Assembly: GCA_023435325.1 (NCBI GenBank)
Contig: JAEYRT010000307.1
Coordinates: forward strand, 1 to 18,897
Length of the DNA stretch: 18,897 nt
Origin: Pseudomonadota bacterium
GTDB taxonomy: Bacteria > Pseudomonadota > Gammaproteobacteria > Burkholderiales > Burkholderiaceae_C
Direction of reading: 5' to 3'
The position numbers were made by a program, and so were the translations under genes. The notes beneath the pieces were generated by a model, which was not told the origin of the DNA, made no database searches, and was given only the letters and a program-made list of their open reading frames with translations. Shown piece after piece: positions 5,772 through 13,239 of this stretch (positions are counted from its first letter, which is position 1; each line of letters opens with the position of its first letter).

Positions 5772-7889
5772 ATGACCCAGAGCAGCTCTATTTCTTCCTC
5801 CTCCGCTGGCCTGCCCCATACGCGGCGCACTCCCTTGATCCGTCACTACCAGGACTGGCTGGCACAGCAGCAGGGCCTGCGTTTTGACAGCTACGACGCG
5901 CTGTGGCGCTGGTCGGTCACGGACCTGAATGGTTTCTGGCAAAGCATCTGGGATTACTTTGACATGCAGTCCCCCACGCCCCACAGCGCGGCATTGGCGC
6001 GCAATGTCATGCCGGGAGCTCAGTGGTTCCCAGGTGCACAGGTGAACTATGCCCAGCAGGTGCTGCGCCATGCGGATGCCGCGCACGCCGCCGGCATGCC
6101 TGCCGTGATTGCCGAAAACGAACGTGGCGAAGTGCAGGAGCTGAGCTGGCCCGAGCTGCGCCGTCAGGTGGCAGCGCTGGCCCTGCATCTACAGGCACAG
6201 GGCGTGCAAAAAGGCGATCGCGTCGCGGCCTATCTGCCCAATATTCCACAGACCATCGTTGCGTTTCTGGCTGTGGCCAGTCTGGGCGGTGTCTGGAGCG
6301 TGTGCTCGCCCGACATGGGCACGGCTGCCGTGCTGGACCGTTTCAAGCAGATCGAGCCCAAGGTGCTGATTGCCGTGGACGGTGTGCACTATGCGGGCAA
6401 ATCCATGGACCGCGGCCAGATCGCCAGCGAGCTGCGCGCCCAGCTGCCTTCGGTGCAGCACATGCTGGTGCTGCGCACGCCGTTTGCCACGCAGCAGGTG
6501 GCAGACAGCGCCAGCTGGAGCGATGCCGTGGCGCGCGACGATGCGGCGGTGGCTGCCTTTGCGCCGCAGTGGCTGCCGTTTGACCACCCGCTGTGGATCG
6601 TCTATTCCAGCGGCACCACGGGGCTGCCCAAGCCCATCGTTCACGGCCACGGCGGTATCGTGATCGTGGCGCTGGCCATGAAGGCCTTGCACAACGATGT
6701 GGGTTGCAGCTATGACCCACGGACCTGGGGTGAGCGTTTCCATTGGTACAGCTCCACGGGCTGGGTGATGTGGAACTCCCAGGTCGCAGGCTTGCTGGGC
6801 GGCACCACCTGTGTGATCTATGACGGCAGTCCGGGTGGCAGCAAGGACAAGCCCGATTGGAGTGTGCTGTGGCGCTTTGCCGCTCGCCACAAGGTCAGCA
6901 GCTTCGGTGCGGGTGCGGCGTTCTACAGCAACTGCATGAAAGCCGGGGTGGACCTGGCGGCCTGTGGCGATCTGTCTGCCATCACCAGCCTGGGCAGCAC
7001 GGGGTCGCCGCTGTCTCCCGATGTGCAGGCCTGGGGCACGCAGCAGTTTGCGGCACTGGGTACGCCCGATATCTGGTGGAACAACCTGTCCGGCGGCACC
7101 GATTTCTGCGGCGCTTTCATTGGTGGCAATCGCGAGCTGCCGCAGCAGCCCGGTGAGATGCAGTGCCGCATGCTGGGCGCGGCGGTGGAAGCCTGGAACG
7201 AGCAGGGCGAACCCGTGGTGGACGCGGTGGGGGAACTGGTCTGCGCCCAGCCCATTCCCTCCATGCCGCTGTATTTCTGGGGGGACGCAGGCAACCAGCG
7301 CTACCTGGGCAGCTATTTTGACATGTACCCGGCCGGGCATGGCCGCAAACCTGGTGGCGGTGATGGTCCGGCCGAAATGGGCGGCGTCTGGCGCCATGGC
7401 GACTGGCTCAGGGTTGCCAGCCATGGCGGGTGCACCATTTATGGCCGCAGCGATGCGACCATCAATCGACACGGGCTGCGCATGGGTACCAGTGAAATCT
7501 ACAGCGCTGTCGAGGCCCTGCCCGAGGTGCTGGACAGCATGGTGGTCGATCTGGAGTACCTGGGCCGTGAGAGCTTCATGCCCATGTTCGTGGTGCTGCG
7601 CGAAGGTGTGCAGCTGGACGATGCCTTGCGCGACAAGCTCGCAGCCGCCATTCGCCAAGCCCTGTCGCCGCGTTTCGTACCCGATGAAATCGTGCAGGTG
7701 GCCGAGATTCCGCGCACCTTGACCGGCAAGAAGCAGGAGCTGCCCATCAAGAAACTGCTGCTGGGCCAGCCACTGGAGAAAGTGGTGAACAAGGACACCA
7801 TGGCCAATCCGGCCAGCCTGGACTGGTTCGTCGGGTATGCGCAGCAGCACCAGCAGAACGCGCAGCAGGAAAAAGCAGCCCATGCTTGA
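5772..7889 (+). CDS. Acetoacetyl-CoA synthetase
   Basis: This 705-residue enzyme activates acetoacetate with ATP and CoA through an acyl-AMP intermediate (EC 6.2.1.16). The product feeds thiolase, polyhydroxybutyrate or ketone-body metabolism. Seen in order are an ACS N-terminal region (about 45-105), the adenylation P-loop YSSGTTGLPKPIVHGHGG (278-295), WWNNLSGGTD (435-443), the hinge region GRSDATINRHGLRMGTSEIY (558-577), and the acetylatable-lysine region TGKKQELPIKK (651-661). YFDMYP (515-520) is separated from GGVWRHGDW by a glycine-rich stretch (521-537) that seems extra to the family. ATG 5772 is preferred over an in-frame GTG at 5766. No good Shine-Dalgarno is visible. A TTGACA hexamer at 5731-5736 has no matching -10, and an inverted repeat GGTGC-GCA-GCACC follows it (5738-5750). 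Confidence 0.93.
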   Translation: MTQSSSISSSSAGLPHTRRTPLIRHYQDWLAQQQGLRFDSYDALWRWSVTDLNGFWQSIWDYFDMQSPTPHSAALARNVMPGAQWFPGAQVNYAQQVLRHADAAHAAGMPAVIAENERGEVQELSWPELRRQVAALALHLQAQGVQKGDRVAAYLPNIPQTIVAFLAVASLGGVWSVCSPDMGTAAVLDRFKQIEPKVLIAVDGVHYAGKSMDRGQIASELRAQLPSVQHMLVLRTPFATQQVADSASWSDAVARDDAAVAAFAPQWLPFDHPLWIVYSSGTTGLPKPIVHGHGGIVIVALAMKALHNDVGCSYDPRTWGERFHWYSSTGWVMWNSQVAGLLGGTTCVIYDGSPGGSKDKPDWSVLWRFAARHKVSSFGAGAAFYSNCMKAGVDLAACGDLSAITSLGSTGSPLSPDVQAWGTQQFAALGTPDIWWNNLSGGTDFCGAFIGGNRELPQQPGEMQCRMLGAAVEAWNEQGEPVVDAVGELVCAQPIPSMPLYFWGDAGNQRYLGSYFDMYPAGHGRKPGGGDGPAEMGGVWRHGDWLRVASHGGCTIYGRSDATINRHGLRMGTSEIYSAVEALPEVLDSMVVDLEYLGRESFMPMFVVLREGVQLDDALRDKLAAAIRQALSPRFVPDEIVQVAEIPRTLTGKKQELPIKKLLLGQPLEKVVNKDTMANPASLDWFVGYAQQHQQNAQQEKAAHA

Positions 7890-7919
7890 GCGGGCTTGAC
7901 CCAGTGCGGGGGCTGGCAT

Positions 7920-7945
7920 GCCATGTGCATGTGGGCATGCATGGC
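7920..7945. repeat. Imperfect hairpin after acetoacetyl-CoA synthetase gene
   Basis: GCCATGTGCATG and CATGCATGGC form a stem of about 10 bp with a two-base bulge and a TGGG loop, about 30 bases past the stop codon. No T tract follows, so terminator function is doubtful; it could be a 3' RNA structure. Confidence 0.35.
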
Positions 7946-8060
7946 GGCTGTCCCCTTGCTGCGTTGTGTTCAGCCCCTCTTGCATGCCTGTTTGCGCGGG
8001 CTTGCGGAGTACACTTAGCGCATTTTGAGTGGCGCCCCTTCATCTAACCGTACCCCCACC

Positions 8061-8819
8061 ATGGCCGTTGACTCGCAGGGCACTGCCCGCTCCAGCTTTG
8101 ATCTCAAAAGTGCCCAGCTCCCTGTCATGGCCGTCGCTTTGCGGGACACCCAGGTGCATGTGATTGCCTCTGATCTGGCCGAGCGCCTGGCCAGTGACCC
8201 CGATTTTTTTGACAACGATCCGGTGCTCATCGACCTGCAGCACGTGCGCGAGAGCACCGACCCCATCGATTTTCCCAAGCTCATCAAGCTGCTGAAAAAG
8301 CACCGCACCCTGCCCGTGGCCGTGTGCAACGGTTCGGCCGAGCAGATGGCGGCGGCCCATGATGCCGGCCTGATGCCCGCGCCCGATGCCCACCCGGTGC
8401 GCACCAAGGAAGTGGTGCGGGAGGTGGAAGTCATCCGTGAGGTGCCGGTCGAGGTGGTGCGCGAAGTGCCTGCGCCCCCAGCCGACGCCATGATTGTTGA
8501 CAAACCTTTACGTTCAGGCCAGCAGGTCTATGCCAAAGGTTGTGATCTGATTGTGATGGCCGTCGTGAGCTATGGCGCGGAAGTGATTGCCGATGGCAAT
8601 GTGCATGTGTACGCACCGCTGCGCGGACGGGCCGTCGCGGGAGCGCGTGGCAATACCGAGGCCCGCATTTTCAGCACCTGCATGGAACCGCAGCTGCTGT
8701 CGATTGCGGGCAACTACCGGGCACTGGAAACCGACTTGCCGCAAGACATCGCCGGCAAGCCTGCCCAAGCCCGGCTGGAGGGTGAAAAACTGGTGATTGA
8801 ACCTTTGCGTTTAGCATAA
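8061..8819 (+). CDS. minC: Septum site-determining protein MinC
   Basis: This 252-residue protein inhibits FtsZ polymerisation away from mid-cell and works with MinD and MinE on the inner face of the membrane. The N-terminal FtsZ-inhibiting domain covers about residues 11-105. The C-terminal beta-helix domain (about 145-252) starts with RSGQQVYA (151-158), the RSGQ motif known to contact MinD. Between them is a linker with a repeated Val-Arg-Glu-Val pattern (about 117-137), which makes the protein longer than E. coli MinC (231). ATG 8061 gives the normal N-terminus (MAVDSQGTA). An in-frame TTG at 8025 would add 12 residues. No Shine-Dalgarno precedes 8061. A -10-like TACACT at 8010-8015 would give a short leader. 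It is the first gene of the minCDE operon. Confidence 0.95.
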   Translation: MAVDSQGTARSSFDLKSAQLPVMAVALRDTQVHVIASDLAERLASDPDFFDNDPVLIDLQHVRESTDPIDFPKLIKLLKKHRTLPVAVCNGSAEQMAAAHDAGLMPAPDAHPVRTKEVVREVEVIREVPVEVVREVPAPPADAMIVDKPLRSGQQVYAKGCDLIVMAVVSYGAEVIADGNVHVYAPLRGRAVAGARGNTEARIFSTCMEPQLLSIAGNYRALETDLPQDIAGKPAQARLEGEKLVIEPLRLA

Positions 8820-8884
8820 GACCCCATCGCACCGCCCTTTGAACCTTATCCTCACAAGATTCTTCTCTAAGGAACCCTGCAAAC

Positions 8885-9697
8885 ATGGCCAAAATTGTCG
8901 TAGTGACCTCCGGTAAAGGTGGCGTTGGCAAGACCACCACGAGTGCAAGTTTTGCTTCTGGTCTTGCGTTGCGCGGCCACAAGACAGCAGTGATCGACTT
9001 TGACGTCGGCCTGCGCAATCTGGACCTGATCATGGGCTGCGAACGCCGTGTGGTCTACGACCTGATCAACGTGATCCAGGGTGAGGCCAACCTCAACCAG
9101 GCGCTGATCAAGGACAAGCAGTGCGACAACCTGTTCGTGCTGGCGGCCTCGCAGACGCGGGACAAGGAAGCGCTGACGCAGGAAGGCGTGAAGAAAGTCC
9201 TGGACGATCTGTCTGCCATGGGCTTTGAATACATCGTCTGCGACTCGCCCGCTGGCATTGAAAGCGGTGCGCTGATGGCCATGCACTACGCGGACGAGGC
9301 CCTGGTCACGACCAACCCTGAAGTCTCTTCCGTGCGTGACTCGGACCGCATTCTGGGCATGCTCAGCTCCAAGACAGACAAGGCCATGAACGGCAAGTCG
9401 CTCAAGGAGCACTTGCTGATCACGCGCTACAACCCCAACCGGGTGGAAGACGGGCAGATGCTCTCCATCCAGGACATTGAAGACATTTTGCGCATTCCGC
9501 TGATCGGTGTGATCCCCGAGTCCGAAACCGTGCTGCAGGCCTCCAACCAGGGGGTGCCGGCGATCCACATGGATGGCTCGGACGTGGCTGAGGCCTACAA
9601 GGACGTGGTGTCACGCTTTTTGGGCGAAGACAAGCCCATGCGCTTTACCGAGGCCAACAAGCCGGGTTTCTTTAAACGCATTTTTGGCGGGAGGTAA
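8885..9697 (+). CDS. minD: Septum site-determining ATPase MinD
   Basis: This 270-residue ParA/MinD-type ATPase cycles on and off the membrane, recruits MinC and is released by MinE. The deviant Walker A motif GKGGVGKTT (10-18) has the signature Lys11 as well as Lys16. The chain ends in an amphipathic membrane-targeting helix with KPGFFKRIFGGR (259-270). Length equals E. coli MinD. AAGGAA at 8869-8874 lies 10 bases before the ATG. The gap from minC is 65 bases with no terminator. The last two codons plus stop (GGG AGG TAA) also supply the Shine-Dalgarno for minE, which couples expression of the two genes. Confidence 0.98.
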   Translation: MAKIVVVTSGKGGVGKTTTSASFASGLALRGHKTAVIDFDVGLRNLDLIMGCERRVVYDLINVIQGEANLNQALIKDKQCDNLFVLAASQTRDKEALTQEGVKKVLDDLSAMGFEYIVCDSPAGIESGALMAMHYADEALVTTNPEVSSVRDSDRILGMLSSKTDKAMNGKSLKEHLLITRYNPNRVEDGQMLSIQDIEDILRIPLIGVIPESETVLQASNQGVPAIHMDGSDVAEAYKDVVSRFLGEDKPMRFTEANKPGFFKRIFGGR

Positions 9698-9703
9698 GCA
9701 GCC

Positions 9704-9967
9704 ATGTCCATCATGTCTTTGCTTTTGGGGGAGAAGAAAAAGACGGCTTCTGTGGCCAAAGAGCGGTTGCAAATCATTCTTGCACGTGAGCGCGTGGGCG
9801 GCGCGGGCACCCAGCCCGACTATCTGCCGGCGCTGCAGCGTGAACTGATGGCCGTGGTGTCCAAGTATGTCTCCATCAACCCTGAGGACATCAAGGTGCA
9901 GCTTGAGCGCCAGGAAAACCTGGAAGTGCTGGAAGTGAAGATCGAATTGCCGGAAGCCGTGCGCTGA
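9704..9967 (+). CDS. minE: Cell division topological specificity factor MinE
   Basis: This 87-residue protein stimulates MinD ATPase and drives pole-to-pole oscillation. The N-terminal part has the membrane-binding start MSIMSLLLG and the anti-MinCD helix region around SVAKERLQIILARER (16-30). The C-terminal topological-specificity domain includes PDYLPALQRELMAVVSKY and the segment VSINPEDIKVQLER. Length matches the family (E. coli 88). GGGAGG at 9689-9694 overlaps the end of minD and sits 9 bases before the ATG. It is the last gene of the operon, followed by a bidirectional terminator. Confidence 0.98.
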   Translation: MSIMSLLLGEKKKTASVAKERLQIILARERVGGAGTQPDYLPALQRELMAVVSKYVSINPEDIKVQLERQENLEVLEVKIELPEAVR

Positions 9968-9984
9968 GCGCTCGCACCACCATG

Positions 9985-10025
9985 AAAAAAACCGCAGAGC
10001 CTGCTTGCAGGACTGCGGTTTTTTT
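9985..10025. terminator. Bidirectional terminator between minE and the flavin reductase gene
   Basis: Thirteen-base arms, seven A then CCGCAG (9985-9997) and CTGCGG then seven T (10013-10025), enclose a smaller inner stem CCTGC/GCAGG. The A/T tails work in both directions, so it can end minE (+) and the convergent flavin reductase gene (-). Confidence 0.93.
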
Positions 10026-10044
10026 GTGTCCGGGGTGGAAGCGT

Positions 10045-10548
10045 TCAGCGCATCTGTCCGCCGTGGTAGAGCAGAGGATCGGCATGCGCGCTGTGGTGGC
10101 AGGCCAGCACCTCACCGACCATGATGAGATGGTCACCTTCCAGGTACTGGCTGCGCGCGCGGCATTCGAACGTGGCCAGCACGTCATCCAGCAAGGGCAC
10201 GCCCTGGGCATTGGGCTGCCATTGCACGCCAGCAAAGCGGTCCACACCACGCTGTGCGAACTGCATGGCCAGGCCCTTTTGGTGATGGGCCAGGACGTGA
10301 ATGGCGTAGTGGCGGCTTTGTGCAAAGACGGCATAGTTGCCCGTGCTGCAACCCAGGCTCCACAGCACCAGGGGCGGAGCCAGCGATACCGAGTTGAAGG
10401 AGCTGACCGTCATGCCCGCCGGACGGCCTGTGGCATCCAGCGTGGTCACCACCGTCACGCCGGAGGCGAACTGGCCCAGGGCATTGCGGAATTCTCGTTC
10501 GGTAAAAGCGGGCTGGCACACAGGAGCAGCGAGAGAGGAAGTATTCAC
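10045..10548 (-). CDS. Flavin reductase-like protein (FMN-binding split barrel)
   Basis: This protein of about 167 residues belongs to the flavin reductase-like domain family, which binds FMN and usually supplies reduced flavin to a partner monooxygenase. Typical segments are FRNALGQFASGVTVVTT (20-36), GMTVSSFNSVSLAPPLVLW (45-63), the region around SRHYAIHVLA, and GDHLIMVGEV (138-147), ending in LLYHGGQ. The partner is unknown; no monooxygenase is adjacent. The frame is open to 10740, but the normal family N-terminus points to the GTG at 10548 (VNTSSLAAP). This start lacks a clear Shine-Dalgarno, so it is uncertain; ATG 10641 is the nearest upstream alternative. A -10-like CATAAT is read leftward at 10581-10576. 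Confidence 0.85.
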   Translation of the reverse strand: MNTSSLAAPVCQPAFTEREFRNALGQFASGVTVVTTLDATGRPAGMTVSSFNSVSLAPPLVLWSLGCSTGNYAVFAQSRHYAIHVLAHHQKGLAMQFAQRGVDRFAGVQWQPNAQGVPLLDDVLATFECRARSQYLEGDHLIMVGEVLACHHSAHADPLLYHGGQMR

Positions 10549-10670
10549 AAAAGCGCCGGTCAAAATGGATGGGCAATTATGCAAAGCGCTGAGTAGCGCT
10601 GTGTGGGTGGGGCTAATGCAGGAGCCGGGGCGCACTGTCATGGCCGTTTTTCGCGGGACGCGGAGGCATC

Positions 10671-10776
10671 GCTTTTTTATTTTGATAGCTGCTAACGCTT
10701 GTCTCTCACGTGATTGCAATATAAAACTATTTGAAATCAAATGTTTTCGGACGTTAGAAGCTATATAAATAAAAGC
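10671..10776. repeat. Palindromic intergenic repeat, copy A
   Basis: The left arm (about 10671-10703, GATAGCTGCTAACG preceded by a T-rich run) and the right arm (about 10749-10776, CGTTAGAAGCTAT followed by an A-rich run) are imperfect inverted repeats, with most of about 27 positions matching. The centre holds ATTTGA-AA-TCAAAT. It lies in the divergent gap between the flavin reductase gene and azurin, so it is not acting as a simple terminator there. It is related to copy B at 16318-16412 in the opposite orientation. I associate such GATAGCTGCTA-type hairpins with Comamonadaceae intergenic DNA, from memory only. Confidence 0.7.
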
Positions 10777-10804
10777 GTCGCCGTTGGCAGATCATAGGCA
10801 GGTT

Positions 10805-10818
10805 TTGATGCGAGTCAA
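10805..10818. promoter_or_regulatory. FNR/ANR-type box upstream of azurin
   Basis: TTGAT-GCGA-GTCAA matches the FNR consensus TTGAT-N4-ATCAA at 9 of 10 defined positions. The centre is at about 10811.5. A weak -10-like GATTGT at 10843-10848 would place the box near -43, close to the class II activator position. A separate TTGACA at 10874-10879 has no good -10. The 412-base gap 10549-10960 otherwise contains repeat copy A and no gene. Confidence 0.5.
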
Positions 10819-10960
10819 AAATCTCGGCCACCAGCCACCCGGGATTGTCGCTTGCAAGCCGCAATGCAGGCGGTTGACAGGTGATTGCTCCAGAATGCAA
10901 GCCAATTGCAGCGCGTTGCTGCAGTTGCCTTCCCTTTAACTACTCCAGAGGATGTTGACC

Positions 10961-11416
10961 GTGAAGAAGACTTTGATGACCTTAACGATGTTGGCCGCCG
11001 GCGCAATCGCCAGCCCTGCCATGGCTGCGGATTGCGCAGTCACCATCGAAGGCAATGACCAGATGCAGTTCAACGTCAAGAACGTGGAAGTGCCCCAATC
11101 GTGCAGCAAGTTCACCATGACCTTGAAGCACACCGGCAAAATGCCCAAGTCTTCCATGGGCCACAACATTGTGCTGACGTCCACGGCCGACTACACCGCG
11201 GCTGCCGCAGACGGCATGAAGGCCGGCGCTGCCAACGAATACGTCAAGCCCAACGACACGCGCGTGATTGCCTACACCAAGGTCATTGGCGGTGGTGAAA
11301 CCACGTCCGTGGATGTGGACGTGTCCAAGCTCAAGGCCGGTACGGACTACACCTATTTCTGTTCTTTCCCCGGCCACTCCTTCATCATGAAGGGTGCGCT
11401 CAAGCTGGGTAGCTGA
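10961..11416 (+). CDS. azu: Azurin, type 1 blue copper protein
   Basis: This is a periplasmic one-electron carrier, typically linked to nitrite reductase, cytochrome c or amine dehydrogenases. The signal peptide is KKTLMTLTMLAAGAIASPA followed by MA, with predicted cleavage before ADCAVTIEGND. The 129-residue mature form keeps canonical azurin numbering: Cys3 and Cys26 disulfide, copper ligands Gly45 and His46 (MGHN), Cys112, His117 and Met121 (FCSFPGHSFIMKG). Position 48 is Ile, where P. aeruginosa azurin has Trp48. AGAGGA at 10947-10952 sits 8 bases before GTG 10961, so I choose that start; ATG 10952 overlaps the Shine-Dalgarno and would add three residues. The gene is monocistronic with its own terminator. 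An FNR-like box upstream suggests oxygen-responsive control. Confidence 0.95.
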   Translation: MKKTLMTLTMLAAGAIASPAMAADCAVTIEGNDQMQFNVKNVEVPQSCSKFTMTLKHTGKMPKSSMGHNIVLTSTADYTAAAADGMKAGAANEYVKPNDTRVIAYTKVIGGGETTSVDVDVSKLKAGTDYTYFCSFPGHSFIMKGALKLGS

Positions 11417-11435
11417 GCACAGAAAGCAACGAACC

Positions 11436-11465
11436 AAGGCCTTGCACCCTACGCAGGGCCTTTTT
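11436..11465 (+). terminator. Intrinsic terminator of azurin gene
   Basis: A 10-bp stem (AAGGCCTTGC at 11436-11445 with GCAGGGCCTT at 11453-11462, one G-U pair, 7-base loop) ends in five T residues (11461-11465). It lies 19 bases past the azurin stop. Confidence 0.9.
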
Positions 11466-11531
11466 CTTTGTCCCGGCCATGCCGCACAATGGCGCAGCCT
11501 GACAAGCATTCACACCACCAAGATTTGCCCC

Positions 11532-12170
11532 ATGCTGCACTACCACACCATCCCCGTCACCGCTTTCCAACAAAACTGCTCCCTGGTGTGGTGTGACCAG
11601 ACCATGGAGGCGGCCGTCATCGATCCGGGCGGCGATCTGGAAACGATCGGCTGGGAGGCGGAGCGCCTGGGTCTGCAGCTCAAGGCCATCTGGCTCACGC
11701 ATGCCCATATCGACCATGCAGGTGGGGCGGCCGAGTTGTCCGAAAAACAGCAGCTGCCCATCATCGGCCCCCATGAGGGCGACCGTTTCTGGATTGAAGG
11801 CCTGCCCCAGCAAGGCGCGATGTTCGGGTTTCCGCCGGCACAGGCGTTTGAACCCACGCGCTGGTTGCACGATGGCGACACGGTGCAGATTGGCCAGGAA
11901 ACACTCAATGTGCGCCATTGCCCGGGCCACACCCCCGGTCATGTGGTGTTCCATGCACCGCAGATCGAGCGCTGCTTTGTGGGGGACGTGCTGTTTGCCG
12001 GCAGCATCGGTCGCACCGACTTTCCCCGCAGTGACCACCAGCAGCTGATCGATTCCATCGTCCAGCGTTTGTGGCCCATGGGCGATCAGACCGTGTTCAT
12101 CCCCGGCCATGGCCCGGAGAGCAGCTTTGGGCGCGAGCGCAAGCTCAACCCCTATGTGGGCAATACCTGA
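11532..12170 (+). CDS. gloC: GloC-type glyoxalase II (metallo-beta-lactamase fold hydrolase)
   Basis: This 212-residue cytoplasmic metal hydrolase is closely similar to E. coli YcbL/GloC, which hydrolyses S-lactoylglutathione in methylglyoxal detoxification. The opening IPVTAFQQNCSLVWC (7-21) resembles the GloC N-terminus. Metal-site residues are all present: THAHIDH (56-62), CPGHTPGH (130-137, His133), GDVLFAGSIGRTDFP (151-165, Asp152) and PGHGPESSFG (191-200, His193). The protein lacks the extended C-terminal domain of classical GloB, as expected for the short GloC type. ATG 11532 gives the family N-terminus; no strong Shine-Dalgarno is visible. It follows the azurin terminator, so it is probably transcribed separately. 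It is convergent with the M48 protease gene. Confidence 0.9.
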   Translation: MLHYHTIPVTAFQQNCSLVWCDQTMEAAVIDPGGDLETIGWEAERLGLQLKAIWLTHAHIDHAGGAAELSEKQQLPIIGPHEGDRFWIEGLPQQGAMFGFPPAQAFEPTRWLHDGDTVQIGQETLNVRHCPGHTPGHVVFHAPQIERCFVGDVLFAGSIGRTDFPRSDHQQLIDSIVQRLWPMGDQTVFIPGHGPESSFGRERKLNPYVGNT

Positions 12171-12252
12171 AAACGTTTTTTCGTCTTCACTGCTGCGCAT
12201 TCCCGACACCCGCTGGATGAAGTCTTTGCAAGACAGGTTGCGGGTGCCAGCT

Positions 12253-12266
12253 GAAAAGCGCTTTTC
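12253..12266. repeat. 14-bp palindrome in convergent gap
   Basis: GAAAAGCGCTTTTC is a perfect palindrome in the 115-base gap between gloC and the M48 gene. Read leftward, AAGGCG-AAAAG-CGCTTTT could form a weak hairpin ending in T residues, and so might be a terminator. A near-copy, CTGCAAAGCGCTTTTCAG (615-632), follows the 52-residue gene. A 14-bp palindrome is expected by chance about once in a window this size. Confidence 0.3.
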
Positions 12267-12285
12267 GCCTTAAGCGACCTGATCT

Positions 12286-13191
12286 CTAACGGGTGCGGCG
12301 CGCCTGTTCATACAGGCCCTGCACACGCGGCACATTGCGTTGCAGCTCGCGGATGCGTTCAGGGCCACTGGGGTGGGTGGAAAGAAAGGACAGACCATTG
12401 GAATTGCTGCCTGTCACATTGCCCATTTTTTCCCACAGCGCCACCGAAGCCTGTGGGTTGTAGCCCGCTCTTGCGGCAATCTCCAGCCCCACCAGATCGG
12501 CATCGCTTTCGTCATTGCGGCTAAAGCGCAGGCTGAGCAGCTGTCCTCCCAGACGCGCCGCGTAGTTGCCCAGATCGCCCAGCCCCAACAGCTGCGCACC
12601 CAGCGAGATGCCAATGCTGGTGGCCGAATTCTTGGCCAGCTGCTCACGCGAATGCTCGCGCAGGGCGTGTGCCATTTCGTGGCCCATGATCATGGCGATC
12701 TCGTCGTCGGTGAGGCGGAGCCGGTCGATGATGCCGGTGAAGAACGCGATCTTGCCGCCGGGCATGCAAAAAGCGTTGATGTCGTCGCTGCGGATCAGTG
12801 CCACAGACCAGTTCCACTCGCGGGCACGCGCGTTCCACGCATAGGTGTGCGGGATCAGGTCCTTGGCAATGCGGTGCAGCCGCTGGGCCTGTGCATGGTT
12901 GGTGGGAACCAGTGCCCCTTTGGCATGGGCCTGCTGGATCAGCTCGGTGTATTGCTGGTTGGCAGCCTGTTCCAGCTCTTCTGCGGGCACCAAGTGGCGC
13001 AGCCGGGAGCCTTCACCCACATCCACCTGCGCCCAGGCAGGCAGTGCAGTGGCTGTCGCAGCGGCCCCGCCAAGCTTCAGGAATGCGCGGCGAGCCTGCC
13101 ACAGACTGTGGGCTGCACCGCCATGGGCTGCGCCACACCAGCAGGCGCCATCACGGAGAAGATCAGAAGCGGAAGAAGGGGAAGGGCGCAT
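12286..13191 (-). CDS. M48 family metallopeptidase, Tat-exported
   Basis: This 301-residue zinc protease probably works in the periplasm on misfolded or outer-membrane proteins, as its relatives LoiP and BepA do; that role is inferred. The active site HEMAH (171-175) has the third ligand glutamate in ESDADLVGLE (E228). The family segment STHPSGPERI (271-280) is present. The N-terminus has a long n-region, then twin-arginine ARRAFLKLGG (33-42), a hydrophobic stretch and AWA before residue 55, which looks like a Tat signal. ATG 13191 is supported by GGAG 7 bases upstream. The gene starts 48 bases after the EamA transporter gene in the same direction, so they may be co-transcribed. It lacks the C-terminal TPR repeats of BepA, which makes it more LoiP-like. 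Confidence 0.9.
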   Translation of the reverse strand: MRPSPSSASDLLRDGACWCGAAHGGAAHSLWQARRAFLKLGGAAATATALPAWAQVDVGEGSRLRHLVPAEELEQAANQQYTELIQQAHAKGALVPTNHAQAQRLHRIAKDLIPHTYAWNARAREWNWSVALIRSDDINAFCMPGGKIAFFTGIIDRLRLTDDEIAMIMGHEMAHALREHSREQLAKNSATSIGISLGAQLLGLGDLGNYAARLGGQLLSLRFSRNDESDADLVGLEIAARAGYNPQASVALWEKMGNVTGSNSNGLSFLSTHPSGPERIRELQRNVPRVQGLYEQARRTR

Positions 13192-13239
13192 ACATAAACT
13201 CCATCTGCAATGCGCCTGAGTGTAGAAGCTGTGACTGTC

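Noticed and set aside
6189..7985. 598-residue open frame on the - strand opposite acetoacetyl-CoA synthetase
   Set aside because: It is an antisense shadow of a well-supported enzyme gene and has no domain.
10671..10776. Integron attC site, suggested by CTAACG...CGTTAG arms
   Set aside because: The arms do not satisfy RYYYAAC and GTTRRRY, there is no cassette gene or integrase, and the second copy (16318-16412) fits the consensus no better. A dispersed palindromic repeat explains it.
10874..10902. Sigma-70 promoter for azurin using TTGACA at 10874
   Set aside because: The -35 is perfect, but the sequence at the right spacing (TGCAAG/GCAAGC) is not -10-like. It is kept only as a remark beside the FNR-type box.
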